Shown: positions 41,418-51,776, numbered from the stretch's first letter. The stretch: DNA of 64,000 nucleotides from CAJCIW01 sp963811735 (GCA_963811735.1 CAWESW010000081.1:1-64000), one strand, 5' to 3'. Notes: a model not told the origin generated them from the sequence alone. Program-made: numbers and translations.

Positions 41418-43152
41418 ATCTCATCAACGATTTGGAAATCGCGGACCTGAAGCTGGATACTCGATTTATTGAGGAAGATATTGATATGCGGAGTGAATGC
41501 GATATGCAGTGTGAGGTTCTTTTTGATCAGACGCACCCGTTTTTCTGCCATCCCAAAGGCAATCCCTTCGAGCATCCGCTCGTTTTGTTCCAGATAAAGT
41601 TTAAGGTGGGTTTTGCCGACGACTTTGGGAGGCCAGATCTGCTTTGCGTCGCAATAGAGGATCGGCGCCGGATTCTCGTTGCCAAAGGGTTCGAGCAAAC
41701 TGAACGACTCCATGAAGTCAAAGGTGAGGTCGCCGAAATTGATTTTAGCGTCGAGGTGGAGTTTCGCGACGACATCCTGGTCTTTTAACTGAGAGTCGGC
41801 GGCAGCGAGGAACCGTTGTTGGAACGTCTCGATATTTTCAGCCCGGATGGTCAGGCCCGCAGCAAAGTCGTGGCCGCCAAAATTTTCGAGGATGTCGGCA
41901 TTTTCGCGAAGCTGTTGGAGAAGGGGAAATTCAGGGATGGTGCGGATGGAGCCTTTCCCGATTCCCTGGTCGATCGAAATGACAATCGTCGGCCGATTGT
42001 ATTGCTTGGCGATCCTAGCCGTGATAATGGGAATGATCCCCGGGTGCCATTTGTCGGAATAGAGGACAATGGCTTTGTGCTGCAGGACCTTGGGATTTTT
42101 GAGGATAAATGTTTCCACGTCTTCGGAATCGCGCCTTTCGATTTTTTGACGCTCAATGTTGTTCAAATCGAGCTCTTTTGCTAGATTTTCAGCAGCTACG
42201 GGATCGCGTAGGAGCAAAAGTTCAACGCCTTTGCGCGGATCAGCGATGCGCCCTAAGCTGTTTAGGCGGGGAGCGACCTTCGAAGCGATGTCGATAGGGG
42301 TGATCTCTCCCAACTTGAGTTCGCAGACGGTGAAGAGTTTGGCAAGGCCGATTCTCTTCGTTTTACGGAGTTGGCGCAGCCCGTAGCGGACCAGGATCCG
42401 ATTTTCTCCAATGAGCGATCCCATGTCGGCGATCGTGCCGAGGGCAACGAGGTCCAGGTATCTTTTCAAATCAATTTTTGAGGGGCTGATCGATCCATTG
42501 GAAATTAAGGCGTTTGTGACAGCATGGGCAAGCTTAAAGGCAACTCCAACTCCTGTCAGGTTTCGGTTGGGGTAAGTGCTATTGATGAGCTTGGGATTTA
42601 ATGTCGCGATACAATGGGGGATCTTCGCGGTCGGCTCATGGTGGTCGGTCACGATCACATCGATATTGCGGCGAACAACCTCTTCGATCTCAGTCGCAGA
42701 TGTGATCCCGCAATCCACGGTGATGATCAGTCTGCATTCGTTTGCAACTGCATATTCAAGAGCGTCGAGGATGACGCTCTGTTTAAGCGTGTTGCGGTTA
42801 GGGACGTAATAAAAGACGTTGGCGCCGATAAAACGGAGGAATTCGGTGAGGAGGGCTGCAGCTGTGATCCCGTCGACATCGTTGTCTCCATAGATCAGGA
42901 TGTGCTCCTTTTTTTTAGGGCCTCGAGTACCCGATCGACTGCCTTGTCCATATCGGGGAAAAGCTGAGGGTCAAGCAGATCTGGCAATTTGGCATAGAGG
43001 AAACCATGGATCTCTTCCAGCGACTTGAAACCGCGGGAAGCGAGGATATGAGCAGTCACGGGGTGAATGCTGAATTCCTTGATGATGGTCTTGTGCCATT
43101 CCGGATCGACTTCAGGGTAGACCCAGATGGGATCTCTTTGACTCACTGTCAT
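41414..43152 (-). pseudogene. recJ: single-stranded-DNA exonuclease RecJ, one-base frameshift
   Basis: 5'-3' exonuclease of recombination and mismatch repair. The N-terminal piece is 43152-42895 (PIWVYPEVDPEWHK ... ALKK), and the rest starts in another frame. Adding one A to the run of eight A at 42909-42916 (minus strand) gives LKKKEHILIYGDNDVDGITA, the DHH-family first motif. Later motifs are intact: IITVDCGITSATEIEEV, VIVTDHHEPT (DHH) and NFGGHDFAAGLTIRAEN (DHHA1). The defect could be an assembly error, or slippage on poly-A as seen in other AT-rich intracellular bacteria. It overlaps rlmD by 4 bases and lies downstream of secDF, as in C. trachomatis. Confidence 0.9.
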
Positions 43153-43212
43153 ATGTCCTTTCGCTTATCATAAATGAGGAAGTAATCTGTAACTTCCGCT
43201 GACTCTTCTTTT

Positions 43213-43297
43213 TATACCGAACGCGGTTCAAAATTGGTCCTTGGCTGCGTCAAAGCTCCCGCGGCCCAGGGCCAATTTTTGAATCACGTTCGGTATA
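43213..43297. repeat. palindromic element, family A (short form)
   Basis: TATACCGAACGCGGTTCAAA / TTTTTGAATCACGTTCGGTATA with the middle shell reduced to GGCTGCGTCAAAGCTCCCGCGG. It lies between recJ and secDF. Confidence 0.9.
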
Positions 43298-43370
43298 CCA
43301 CAAAGCCCACAGAGAGCACAGAGAAAAAAACAGGAAATCCCTTTCTCTGTACTCTCTGCGGGCTCTGTGG
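43298..43370. repeat. CACAGAG-type inverted repeat
   Basis: CCACAAAGCCCACAGAGAG / CTCTCTGCGGGCTCTGTGG palindrome directly abutting the family A element, between recJ and secDF. It is of a different composition from the nested families. Confidence 0.75.
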
Positions 43371-43387
43371 GATAACTGCTGCGCTTC

Positions 43388-46300
43388 CTATCTCTGATTA
43401 AGCACCATATTTCCTTCTTTTTGCATCTGTCTATCGTGGAAATACTTCATCAAAGGTGCGGCGATGAAGAGCGATGAGAGAGTGCCGAAAATGACACCGA
43501 TGGCCATGACCAGGGAAAAGCCAAATAAAGTGTTGCCGCCGAGGAGGATCAGCGGGATAAGCACTAAAAGTGTCGTTCCTGAAGTCATCATTGTGCGGCT
43601 TAGGGTGACGTTCAGTGCGTGATTAATGATGTCTGAAAAGCTCGATTTGCGCATCAGGCGTACGTCTTCGCGGATTCTGTCGAAGACGATGATGGTATCA
43701 TTCAGCGAATAGCCGACGATCGTCATCAAAGCCGCCACTGTATTGAGATCGATTTGAATGCCTAATCCAAGGGCGTGCAAGATTCCAAGCACGCCGATTG
43801 TAAAGACCACATCGTGCACCACGCAAATGGTCGCGCTGATCGCATAGTTGAACTCGAATCGGAAGGTAATGTAGATGAAGATACACAGCATTGCGATTGC
43901 GAGGCCAATAGCTGCGTTGTTGCGCATCGCATCCGACATCTGTCCGCTCACTTCTGTCCAATTCTTATCGAGGTTCTGCAGCGAGGCTGGGCTTATTTTA
44001 AGTCCCGATTTTTCCAATGCGTTCACGGTCCAAACGATTTTGGGATTCAACTCATAAGGATAGGCGGGTTCTTTAAGATCGTTCTCCATCGGCATCCCAA
44101 AGAACGGTCGTCCGCTTTGCTGCAGACTGCGGCTCAAGAAAATGCGGATGTTATTAGAGGGGGTCAGCTCGCGGATCTGGAAGTCTTGGGCACTCGCCCC
44201 CTGTTTGATTAGCGCTTCTTCAACAGCTTGTCTATAATTTGAATCGCCTTCTTTAGCCTGGAGTTCGACGCTTAACGCGTAACCGCCGCTAAAATCCATC
44301 CCAAAAATCGTATGGCGCTGGGCGATCAGCATAAAGGATCCGACCAAAATGACGATTGCCGAGAAGATCATCGTTTTCTTCGTGTGCTTCAGGAAGTTGA
44401 AGTTCTTCGCCTTGAACCAATTGAGCATGTTCAGGCTCTTGTTTTTGGGATTTTGTACCCAGCCGGCGAAGAAGAAACGTGTCAAGAACAGAGCTGTGAA
44501 CATCGAAGAGATGATCCCGATGATCAGCATGACGGCAAATTGTTTGATGGGTCCTGAGTCGAAATGAAGCAGGATCATCGCGGCAATGAGGGTCGTCACG
44601 TTCGAGTCGAGGATCGCAGAAAACGCTTTGCGGTAGCCGGCGTGGACGGCGGATGCGATGCGCCCGCTGAGGGCGAACTCTTCGCGGATCCTCTCAAAGA
44701 CGAGTACGTTGGCGTCAACGGCCATGCCGAGCGTAAGAATGATCCCTGCAATACCGGCCAGCGTCATTGTGGCCTGCAGATTCTGCAGGGTCGCCCACAT
44801 CAGGAAAAGATTGAAGAGCACCGCAATCGACGCGACAACTCCGCCGAAGCGGTAATAGGCGATCATGACTCCCACCACGAGAACAAGAGAGAGGAGGGTC
44901 GCGATGATTCCGCTGTTGCGCTCTTTGGAACCGAGTTCCGGACTGACGTTCTTCTCCGACAGGATATGCGGTGTAAAGCTAAGGGATCCCGCTTTAAGGT
45001 CAGCTTCGAGCTGCGTAATCTCTCTTTGCGTAAAGCTGCCGGAGATCATCGCGCTGTCTCTTAATGCGGAGTCTAAAGTCGGGGCGCTGATGATGGATCC
45101 ATTCAGGATGACCGCCATTCTCCAGCCCCTGCCACTAGATAACGCTTCGACAGGAGATCCGGCGATCTTTTCCTTGGCGTATTGCGATGTCCAGGCGAAC
45201 AGTTCGTCGCGCGGATTGACCTTGACGCCCTCTTTGTTTGTGTAGGATCCGCGGACAGAAAACGCGAGGTAGTTGCCTTTGGAAGGATCATAGGAGGCCT
45301 GGATGTCTTCCAGATTGGAGCCCTCGAGCGCGAAGTTGCGGAATACGATCACGAGCGGGTGCGTCTGCCCTTGCCAGTCGGTGAAATCATCGCCTCGGAA
45401 ATGGGCGATTTTGGAATAGGTGTCGTTGTACGCGGCGGAGATTGCCATTTCTTGAGGATTGGAAAGCCTCATCCCGTTTTCATAAAGAATGCGCGCTGAT
45501 TCGCTGCGCGGCTGGATGACGTCCGGATCCAGGGAATCACCATAAAGATGTTTCCAGGCAATTTGATTGAGATCATCGCCTTCTTTGCGATTAGTGACGA
45601 CTGCTTCGTTCCAAATCTCTTGTAAAAAACGGTTGGAAGCATCGGCGAGCTCAGAGTTGTTAGGTCCAAACTTCTCATTGACGATATGGAAATACATGCT
45701 AGAGGCTTTGACAAGTTCTGCAGCGGAAAGGCCCTGCGACCCTGGGAAGTCGAGAGTAATAAAGTTGCCTTCCTGGCGGATGCTGACTTCCGAGACGCCC
45801 ATTTTGTTGACGCGGTTGTAGAGCTCGTTGATCCCCTGCTTTATGTCGACCTCGTTCGTAACGATGCGGTTATTGCTGTCGCGCAGTTCGATCTGAACGG
45901 TCTTACCGCCGGAGAGATCTAGGCCCCAATGGAGGATTTTGCGGTCGTCGCCGCGGAAATACTTGACACAGCTGAGTTTGAAGTTGTCCCAGAAGACGTT
46001 TTGTGTCGGTTTGGGAACATCGTATTTGGAAACCCCGCGGACGTTCAGTTTAGCGGCATGGTAGTCATCGCGCCATTTGAGCAAGTCTTCATGCATGTGG
46101 TTGTCGATTTTGTTCTCCGTGAGAATGCGCTGCTCGACATCTGTATATTCAAGGACGGCATAGCGTCTTGTCCCATGGACGGTGAAGTCTTCGCGCGTCG
46201 CTTTCAATACGGTCTGAAAATAATCTTCGCCTTCGAAGATGAAGTCTTGGGCATATTCAGGGCTCAGGGCATAAGCGCCGCCCGAGTATCCGACGAATCC

Positions 46301-47956
46301 GTTTCGCTGCAGAATGTCGCGCAGGTGGTTGAAGTCCTGAGAAAACTGGCTCGTCTGCTCAGACTTCGTCTCATTTTTTAGGCGCTGCACGAATTTGTCC
46401 ATCCCCTTGGCGATCACATAAATCGAATTCATGCGGAAGCCTTGAGGAGGGGCTTTTTTCATGAGTGCAGGGGCGTAGATCACGAGCCCAAAATTTTGCT
46501 CGGAGGCCGGCAGCTTACTGTACGTTTCGTAATCGTAGATTGGAAATGAGGAAGGGATCAGGTCGGGATGTTTAGGATGCCAGGTCGCTTTCAGGGTTTC
46601 TTGCAACTGCTGGGTGATCGCAGCGGCTACACTGCTTAAGCGCAGCGCAAGAAAACTCTTGCTGTTGCTTAACTCGCTTAAGGTAATTTCAAATTGATTT
46701 TGGTGGGGCGTGATCTTTTCTCCCGCCTGGCGGGCCACCATGGCGATCTCGTTATATAAGAGTTGGTCGGCCTGGTCGCGCAGGTTGGATTGGCCGGTGG
46801 CGCTGTCGAGTTTTTGCCGAATTTCAGCGACATCGGCGCACAGTGTTAAATTGATTTTTTCATTATTCCAGTCGATAGAGAGTTGTTCGATGTAAGGATT
46901 ATGCCCTTGAAGGGAGATGGTTTGCATCTTGCCTTCAGATTTATTCTTTAGGGCAGCGCCTAATGAAGCGTATGTGAAGGGGGCTTTACCCGCGCTGAAC
47001 GCCTGCGCATTGCGCCCTACGATCGCCACGGCCTGGTCAAGCGTTTTTTCACGCGAGGACAGAAGTTCCAGTCTTTGCTGTTTGACGATTTCGAGGAATT
47101 GTCCTTCAGCTTTGAGCTTGTCGCTTTCTTCTTTTAGAGCGGTTTTTTCCTCTTTGATTTTCTCTTTTGCATTGTTAAGAGCCCGGATGAAGTTTTGTAC
47201 CATGCCGGGGCGATCGTTGCTGTCAATTTGGGTAAAGGTGGCGAAGTACCGCTGGGCAATGGGAGAGCTTTCCCCATAGACTTTTGTAAAAGAGAGGATG
47301 TTCTGCGACAGCAGTGTGACGATTTCCTGAAACTGTTGTGCATTGTGGTTGTCGGACAGGGCTTGAACGTATAGGGCGTTTTCCGAAGTGCCGGCAAGAG
47401 CAATACCGACTTGCATGGCGCGGTCTTCGACGAGGGCGCGGTAGAGCGTTGTGGGGGAGTTCTGTGCATCAAATTTTTGGGAAAACTCTGTATAACTAGC
47501 TAACTGCTTGGCATCGAAATGGATGGGAATTCTGCGCTGGACCATCACAGTCTTGTCCGCGGTCTCATAGGGGTCATATAAGGAGAGTTGCGCAGGGACG
47601 AATGGGATCAGTAAGCCGGCTCGTGGAAGATACTGTCGGAACCTGTTTGCATCGTCCGTATTTTTAAAAGTGATGGTGACAAACTGAGGCTGATTCGGGT
47701 TGACTATGGTGGCGAGCGGTTTTACTTTCAGAAGGTTGCAGAAGGAATCAAGCCACTGCCTGGACTGCGGTTCGAGCTCATTGACGCGATCGATGATCTG
47801 TTCGGCGATGGCCTGGGAGCGCTCTTTATCGATGGGTGACTTAAGAGGTTTGGAGTAGAAAAAAACGGTCGGAAGGATGTTATAAATCGTCAATGCAATG
47901 ACAGCAATGATCAAATAGCGCTGCCACTTCTTTTGCTTTTCCATGAGTGGTTCCAC
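43388..47956 (-). CDS. secDF: fused protein-export membrane subunit SecDF
   Basis: 1522-residue fusion of SecD and SecF, which use the proton gradient to pull secreted proteins across the inner membrane. SecD part: first helix near residue 15-35, LHWGLDLSGGKTVQIELRDS (D1 motif), then the D-helices with LAGIAGIILTLGMAVDANVLV and FERIREE. SecF part: AIVILVGSFMLI, FGMDFSGGYALSVELQAKEG, and VAALMTIVGYSLNDTIIVFD with RIREDVRLMRKSS. A large periplasmic region (about residues 60-650) is much longer than in most bacteria and fits the chlamydial type. It lies upstream of recJ. Confidence 0.95.
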   Translation of the reverse strand: MEPLMEKQKKWQRYLIIAVIALTIYNILPTVFFYSKPLKSPIDKERSQAIAEQIIDRVNELEPQSRQWLDSFCNLLKVKPLATIVNPNQPQFVTITFKNTDDANRFRQYLPRAGLLIPFVPAQLSLYDPYETADKTVMVQRRIPIHFDAKQLASYTEFSQKFDAQNSPTTLYRALVEDRAMQVGIALAGTSENALYVQALSDNHNAQQFQEIVTLLSQNILSFTKVYGESSPIAQRYFATFTQIDSNDRPGMVQNFIRALNNAKEKIKEEKTALKEESDKLKAEGQFLEIVKQQRLELLSSREKTLDQAVAIVGRNAQAFSAGKAPFTYASLGAALKNKSEGKMQTISLQGHNPYIEQLSIDWNNEKINLTLCADVAEIRQKLDSATGQSNLRDQADQLLYNEIAMVARQAGEKITPHQNQFEITLSELSNSKSFLALRLSSVAAAITQQLQETLKATWHPKHPDLIPSSFPIYDYETYSKLPASEQNFGLVIYAPALMKKAPPQGFRMNSIYVIAKGMDKFVQRLKNETKSEQTSQFSQDFNHLRDILQRNGFVGYSGGAYALSPEYAQDFIFEGEDYFQTVLKATREDFTVHGTRRYAVLEYTDVEQRILTENKIDNHMHEDLLKWRDDYHAAKLNVRGVSKYDVPKPTQNVFWDNFKLSCVKYFRGDDRKILHWGLDLSGGKTVQIELRDSNNRIVTNEVDIKQGINELYNRVNKMGVSEVSIRQEGNFITLDFPGSQGLSAAELVKASSMYFHIVNEKFGPNNSELADASNRFLQEIWNEAVVTNRKEGDDLNQIAWKHLYGDSLDPDVIQPRSESARILYENGMRLSNPQEMAISAAYNDTYSKIAHFRGDDFTDWQGQTHPLVIVFRNFALEGSNLEDIQASYDPSKGNYLAFSVRGSYTNKEGVKVNPRDELFAWTSQYAKEKIAGSPVEALSSGRGWRMAVILNGSIISAPTLDSALRDSAMISGSFTQREITQLEADLKAGSLSFTPHILSEKNVSPELGSKERNSGIIATLLSLVLVVGVMIAYYRFGGVVASIAVLFNLFLMWATLQNLQATMTLAGIAGIILTLGMAVDANVLVFERIREEFALSGRIASAVHAGYRKAFSAILDSNVTTLIAAMILLHFDSGPIKQFAVMLIIGIISSMFTALFLTRFFFAGWVQNPKNKSLNMLNWFKAKNFNFLKHTKKTMIFSAIVILVGSFMLIAQRHTIFGMDFSGGYALSVELQAKEGDSNYRQAVEEALIKQGASAQDFQIRELTPSNNIRIFLSRSLQQSGRPFFGMPMENDLKEPAYPYELNPKIVWTVNALEKSGLKISPASLQNLDKNWTEVSGQMSDAMRNNAAIGLAIAMLCIFIYITFRFEFNYAISATICVVHDVVFTIGVLGILHALGLGIQIDLNTVAALMTIVGYSLNDTIIVFDRIREDVRLMRKSSFSDIINHALNVTLSRTMMTSGTTLLVLIPLILLGGNTLFGFSLVMAIGVIFGTLSSLFIAAPLMKYFHDRQMQKEGNMVLNQR

Positions 47957-48117
47957 ATTCTAAAGAATTTTAATACGCTAAGAATACGCAGAGTTATCGA
48001 TTCTGTCTAGAGGGAATTGCCCTGAAACAAAAAATTACCCATTGAATTCGGTTTTGCGATATGCTGGGAGCTTGTATCCGCCGTGCATATTTTTTAATTC
48101 ATGAAATATAGGTGTCA

Positions 48118-49416
48118 ATGCCAGGAGTGATTGTTGTCGGCGCCCAGTGGGGCGATGAAGGAAAAGGGAAAGTGATCGACCTTCTCGCCGAGCATGCTGA
48201 ATACATCGTCCGCTCGCAGGGGGGGAATAACGCCGGTCATACGATAGTCGTTAAAGGGGAGGAGTTCCGCTTCCATCTCGTGCCTTCAGGCATCTTGTAT
48301 CCTCATGCTCAGTGCTTTATCATGGGCGGCACTGTGATCGATCCGAAGGTGCTCTTGGAAGAGATCAAGGAACTCGAGGCCAAAGGAGTCGTCCTGAAAG
48401 GGCGCCTGCATTTGTCGCCTTACGCCCATGTGATTCTACCTTACCACCGCATGATCGACCAATTGAGCGAGAAGCGCAAAGGCGATCAGGCGATTGGGAC
48501 AACAGGCAGAGGCATTGGCCCCTGCTACGCTGACAAGGCCAATCGCATCGGCATCCGCATCTGCGAGCTGATCGATCCTGCCCTCCTCGACAAAAGACTG
48601 CGCTTCGTCCTTTCTTTGAAGAACCAGTGTCTTCAGGCGATCTATAATCAGCCTCCGCTGGACTTTGAAGCAATATATAAGGAGTATTCCGCCTACGGCA
48701 AGGCCCTTGCCCCCTTCGTCGGGGAGCCTGAAATGACTGTCGGCAAGGCGAGCAAGGAAAATAAAAATATCCTTTTTGAAGGAGCTCACGGGACCCTCCT
48801 CGATATCACTTATGGGACGTATCCCTTTGTCACTTCTTCCAGCACAATTTCTTCTGGAGTCAGCGGCGGGGCAGGCATCGGCGCAAGCCGGATCACCCAT
48901 ACGATTGGCGTCGTCAAAGCCTATACCACCCGCGTTGGCGCGGGACCCCTTCCCTCTGCCTTGACAGAGGATGAGAAAAATCTTTTTTTAGACAACGCGG
49001 CAGCTCGCGAGATTGGGACAACGACGGGACGGATGCGGCGTATCGGCTGGTTCGACGCTTGCCTGGTCCGTTTTGCTGCTTCCCTCAATGGAATGGATTC
49101 TTTAGCCCTCACCAAGCTCGATGTTCTTGATTCCCTTAAAGAAATTAAGATCTGTACGAGCTATCGCCTGCGGGGCAAGCAGATCGACACCCCCCCTCCT
49201 GTCATTGAAGACTTGGAAATGGTTGAGCCGGTCTATGAGACGATGCCCGGATGGAACTGCTCGACGAAAGATGTCTCTTCCTACGATCAGCTGCCTAAAG
49301 AAGCAAAAGCCTACGTTCAACGGCTATGTCAGTTGGTCGGCGCTCCCTTGAGCATTTTGTCGCTCGGGCCCGAAAGAGAGAGGACTCTGTTTATTCAGGA
49401 ATTATTTAAAAAATAA
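48118..49416 (+). CDS. purA: adenylosuccinate synthetase
   Basis: GTP-dependent enzyme joining IMP and aspartate on the way to AMP. The 432-residue protein has VIVVGAQWGDEGKGKVIDLL at the start, QGGNNAGHTIVVKGEEFRFH, IGTTGRGIGPCYADKANRIG and GGAGIGASRITHTIGVVKAY. Start choice: ATG 48118 matches the family start, although GTG at 48112 is in frame. Pathogenic Chlamydia species lack purine interconversion of this kind, so its presence marks this as an environmental lineage. It heads a run with uppS, cdsA, cmk and plsC. Confidence 0.95.
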   Translation: MPGVIVVGAQWGDEGKGKVIDLLAEHAEYIVRSQGGNNAGHTIVVKGEEFRFHLVPSGILYPHAQCFIMGGTVIDPKVLLEEIKELEAKGVVLKGRLHLSPYAHVILPYHRMIDQLSEKRKGDQAIGTTGRGIGPCYADKANRIGIRICELIDPALLDKRLRFVLSLKNQCLQAIYNQPPLDFEAIYKEYSAYGKALAPFVGEPEMTVGKASKENKNILFEGAHGTLLDITYGTYPFVTSSSTISSGVSGGAGIGASRITHTIGVVKAYTTRVGAGPLPSALTEDEKNLFLDNAAAREIGTTTGRMRRIGWFDACLVRFAASLNGMDSLALTKLDVLDSLKEIKICTSYRLRGKQIDTPPPVIEDLEMVEPVYETMPGWNCSTKDVSSYDQLPKEAKAYVQRLCQLVGAPLSILSLGPERERTLFIQELFKK

Positions 49417-49419
49417 GTT

Positions 49420-50199
49420 ATGAATATTTTGACTGCTCCAGAGTCCGCATCTGAAGAAAGAGAAGTGATCTACTCTCCGGATGACCTCGCGCTCTTGGAT
49501 TCATCTAAAATCCCCAAGCATGTCGCTATTATTATGGACGGCAACCGCCGCTGGGCCAAGCGCCAGGGGCTGCCGGCGATCATGGGACATTGGAAGGGCG
49601 CAGAGACGCTGACAAGGATCGTCCGGTCGGCATCGGAACTGGGCATTAAGGCGCTGACCGTCTATTCCTTTTCTACCGAAAACTGGAGCCGGGCAAAAGA
49701 AGAAATCGACGGTCTGATGCACCTGTTTAAAGTTTACCTTGAAAAAGAACGTGAGCCGATGGCCCGCGAGGGAGTTCGCCTCGACGCGATCGGCGATCAC
49801 TCACGCCTTCCTCCTTTTGTCCTTCGCGAGCTCGAGCTTTCAAAATCTTACACAGCGCATTGTAAAAAGATTGATTTGGTTCTTGCGATCAATTATGGTG
49901 GCCGGGATGACATCCGGCGCGCTTTTTTAACGATGCTGAAGGATTGTGAGAAGGGAAATTTGTCAAAAGATCAGATCACAGAACAACTGATCAGCCAGTA
50001 TCTGGACACTGCCAAATGGCCCGACCCGGATCTCCTCATTCGAACCAGCGGGGAGCGAAGGCAAAGCAATTTTCTCCTGTGGCAACTTTGTTATAGCGAA
50101 TTTCACCATACGGATATCTTGTGGCCCGACTTTGATGAACATGATTTGCTCCAAGCTGTGCGCGAACATCAGTTGCGCCAGCGAAGAATAGGAGGCTAG
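49420..50199 (+). CDS. uppS: undecaprenyl-diphosphate synthase
   Basis: cis-Prenyltransferase that makes the C55 lipid carrier for peptidoglycan. The 259-residue protein has IPKHVAIIMDGNRRWAKRQG, LTVYSFSTENWSRAKEE and LLIRTSGERRQSNFLLWQ, the family catalytic Asp and substrate Arg motifs. It follows purA by three bases, and its stop lies just ahead of cdsA, whose GGAGG site overlaps its final codons. The same gene order occurs in C. trachomatis (uppS-cdsA-cmk-plsC). Confidence 0.95.
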   Translation: MNILTAPESASEEREVIYSPDDLALLDSSKIPKHVAIIMDGNRRWAKRQGLPAIMGHWKGAETLTRIVRSASELGIKALTVYSFSTENWSRAKEEIDGLMHLFKVYLEKEREPMAREGVRLDAIGDHSRLPPFVLRELELSKSYTAHCKKIDLVLAINYGGRDDIRRAFLTMLKDCEKGNLSKDQITEQLISQYLDTAKWPDPDLLIRTSGERRQSNFLLWQLCYSEFHHTDILWPDFDEHDLLQAVREHQLRQRRIGG

Positions 50200-50201
50200 T
50201 G

Positions 50202-51071
50202 ATGAAATTCAAGCGGATGGCGGACCTTAACCGCCGACTGATTGTTTCATGTATTTTAGGCGTTATTGTCGCTTCTTTAATCGCCTTTTCGACGCGTCCT
50301 TTTGTCAGCCTTCTGCTGATGCTCTTTGTCGCGGCATTGGCAGGCGTTGGAATTTGGGAATATGCGCAGCTTGCAATTAACAAAGGGATAAAGCCTGCGT
50401 CGCGATGGATGGTCGTCGCTGCGGTTGGCGAAGTGGTCGCCCTCTATGCCTCTTTAGTATTCGTCGATTTTCCCCAGCTGCCCGTTCTCGTACTTGCTGT
50501 CGCCATGGTCCTGTTTTTTCTTTTGCATTTCCAGGATTCCACCGACTCTCTTTTTACGATTGCGGTTGAGTTCTTCGGCGTGGCCTATGTCGCCGCCCCG
50601 CTGAGCTTAATGCTGGGCGTTCTTTACCCTATTGCGCACCAGGGGATTCCCCAGGAAGGAAGATGGTGGCTCGTCTATCTGATCATCGTCACAAAAATTG
50701 TCGATGTCGGCGCCTATTTTGTCGGAAGGCTTTGGGGCAAGAAAAAGCTCTCTCCCAATTTAAGTCCCAAGAAAACCATTGAAGGCGCGGTCGCCGGGTT
50801 TATCTCCGCTGTTCTGGCCAGTATGGTGATCTACTACGCCGGCAATCGTTTCTTTGACGGCAATTTTAGCATAACTTTTAGTGAATCGATCTGGCTGGGG
50901 ATGCTGCTCGGCGTCTTTGGACAAATCGGCGATCTTGCGGAATCTCTACTCAAACGCGATGCTGTTGTCAAAGACAGTAACACCCTTCCCGGACTTGGCG
51001 GCGTTCTGGATATGGTCGATTCCCTTTTGTTCACTACACCCATTGTCTATTTCTTCATCCGGATGCATTGA
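50202..51071 (+). CDS. cdsA: phosphatidate cytidylyltransferase
   Basis: Multi-pass inner membrane enzyme that makes CDP-diacylglycerol, the common phospholipid precursor. The 289-residue protein has many hydrophobic helices and the family signature NLSPKKTIEGAVAG, then QIGDLAESLLKRDAVVKDSN with LPGLGGVLDMVDSLLFT. ATG 50202 is chosen because a GGAGG site lies 6 bases upstream; an in-frame GTG just before it is possible. It is the third gene in the purA operon and is followed by cmk after 15 bases. Confidence 0.94.
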   Translation: MKFKRMADLNRRLIVSCILGVIVASLIAFSTRPFVSLLLMLFVAALAGVGIWEYAQLAINKGIKPASRWMVVAAVGEVVALYASLVFVDFPQLPVLVLAVAMVLFFLLHFQDSTDSLFTIAVEFFGVAYVAAPLSLMLGVLYPIAHQGIPQEGRWWLVYLIIVTKIVDVGAYFVGRLWGKKKLSPNLSPKKTIEGAVAGFISAVLASMVIYYAGNRFFDGNFSITFSESIWLGMLLGVFGQIGDLAESLLKRDAVVKDSNTLPGLGGVLDMVDSLLFTTPIVYFFIRMH

Positions 51072-51086
51072 GGACATTCCCCAAAT

Positions 51087-51776
51087 ATGATTATAACGAT
51101 TGATGGGCCATCGGGCACAGGCAAGACCACGGTCGCGCGCAACGTCGCCGACAGACTGCACTTTGTCTATTTCGACACCGGGGCCATGTACCGCGCCTTC
51201 ACTTGGCTGGTTCTCGAGCGGGGAATCGACATTAATGATTCTAACGCCGTTAAGCGCTGCCTTGAAGAGTTCGACTACAGAATCGTTGAGAAAAATCGGG
51301 AAAAGCATTACTTCGTCGGAGCAGCCGATGTCACTGAGGCCATCCGCTCACGAGAAGTGACCCAATTCGTCTCGCCCGTTTCTGCGTTAAGACAAGTCCG
51401 CACATCTCTTCTCGACCTGCAATACCATTTTGCCAAGACGCAAGATGCTGTTTTTGAAGGAAGAGATCTGGGAACAGTCGTTTTTCCCAACGCGGAAGTA
51501 AAGATATTTCTTACAGCCGACCCCAAAGTCAGGGCCGAGCGCCGCCTAAAGGAGATCCTCGCGAAGAAGCCGCAGGAAGGAAAAGGGTTAAGCCATGAGC
51601 AGATGCTTGCTGAAATCATGCGCCGCGACGAACATGACTCCACTCGTGAAGTCGCCCCGTTGCGCTGCCCGCCTGACGCCTTTCAAATCGATACAACAAA
51701 TCTTTCTATTGACCAAGTGGTCGACGGAATCGTAAAATACTGCGTTGAACGATTTCCGGATAAAAATTTTTTATGA
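51087..51776 (+). CDS. cmk: cytidylate kinase
   Basis: Transfers phosphate from ATP to CMP or dCMP. The 229-residue protein has the P-loop ITIDGPSGTGKTTVARNVAD, the CMP-binding FDTGAMYRAFTWLVLERG, EGRDLGTVVFP, and a lid-type region with RRLKEILAKKPQEG. Its final ATGA overlaps the plsC start by 4 bases, so the two are translationally coupled. Confidence 0.95.
   Translation: MIITIDGPSGTGKTTVARNVADRLHFVYFDTGAMYRAFTWLVLERGIDINDSNAVKRCLEEFDYRIVEKNREKHYFVGAADVTEAIRSREVTQFVSPVSALRQVRTSLLDLQYHFAKTQDAVFEGRDLGTVVFPNAEVKIFLTADPKVRAERRLKEILAKKPQEGKGLSHEQMLAEIMRRDEHDSTREVAPLRCPPDAFQIDTTNLSIDQVVDGIVKYCVERFPDKNFL

Noticed and set aside
42895..42925. Programmed frameshift in recJ
   Set aside because: The run of A could allow slippage, but there is no classic slippery heptamer with a downstream structure, and two other genes show the same kind of one-base error, so a technical cause is simpler.
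44564..45064. 166-residue forward frame inside secDF
   Set aside because: Lies wholly on the opposite strand of a strongly supported gene and is rich in charged residues typical of shadow frames.
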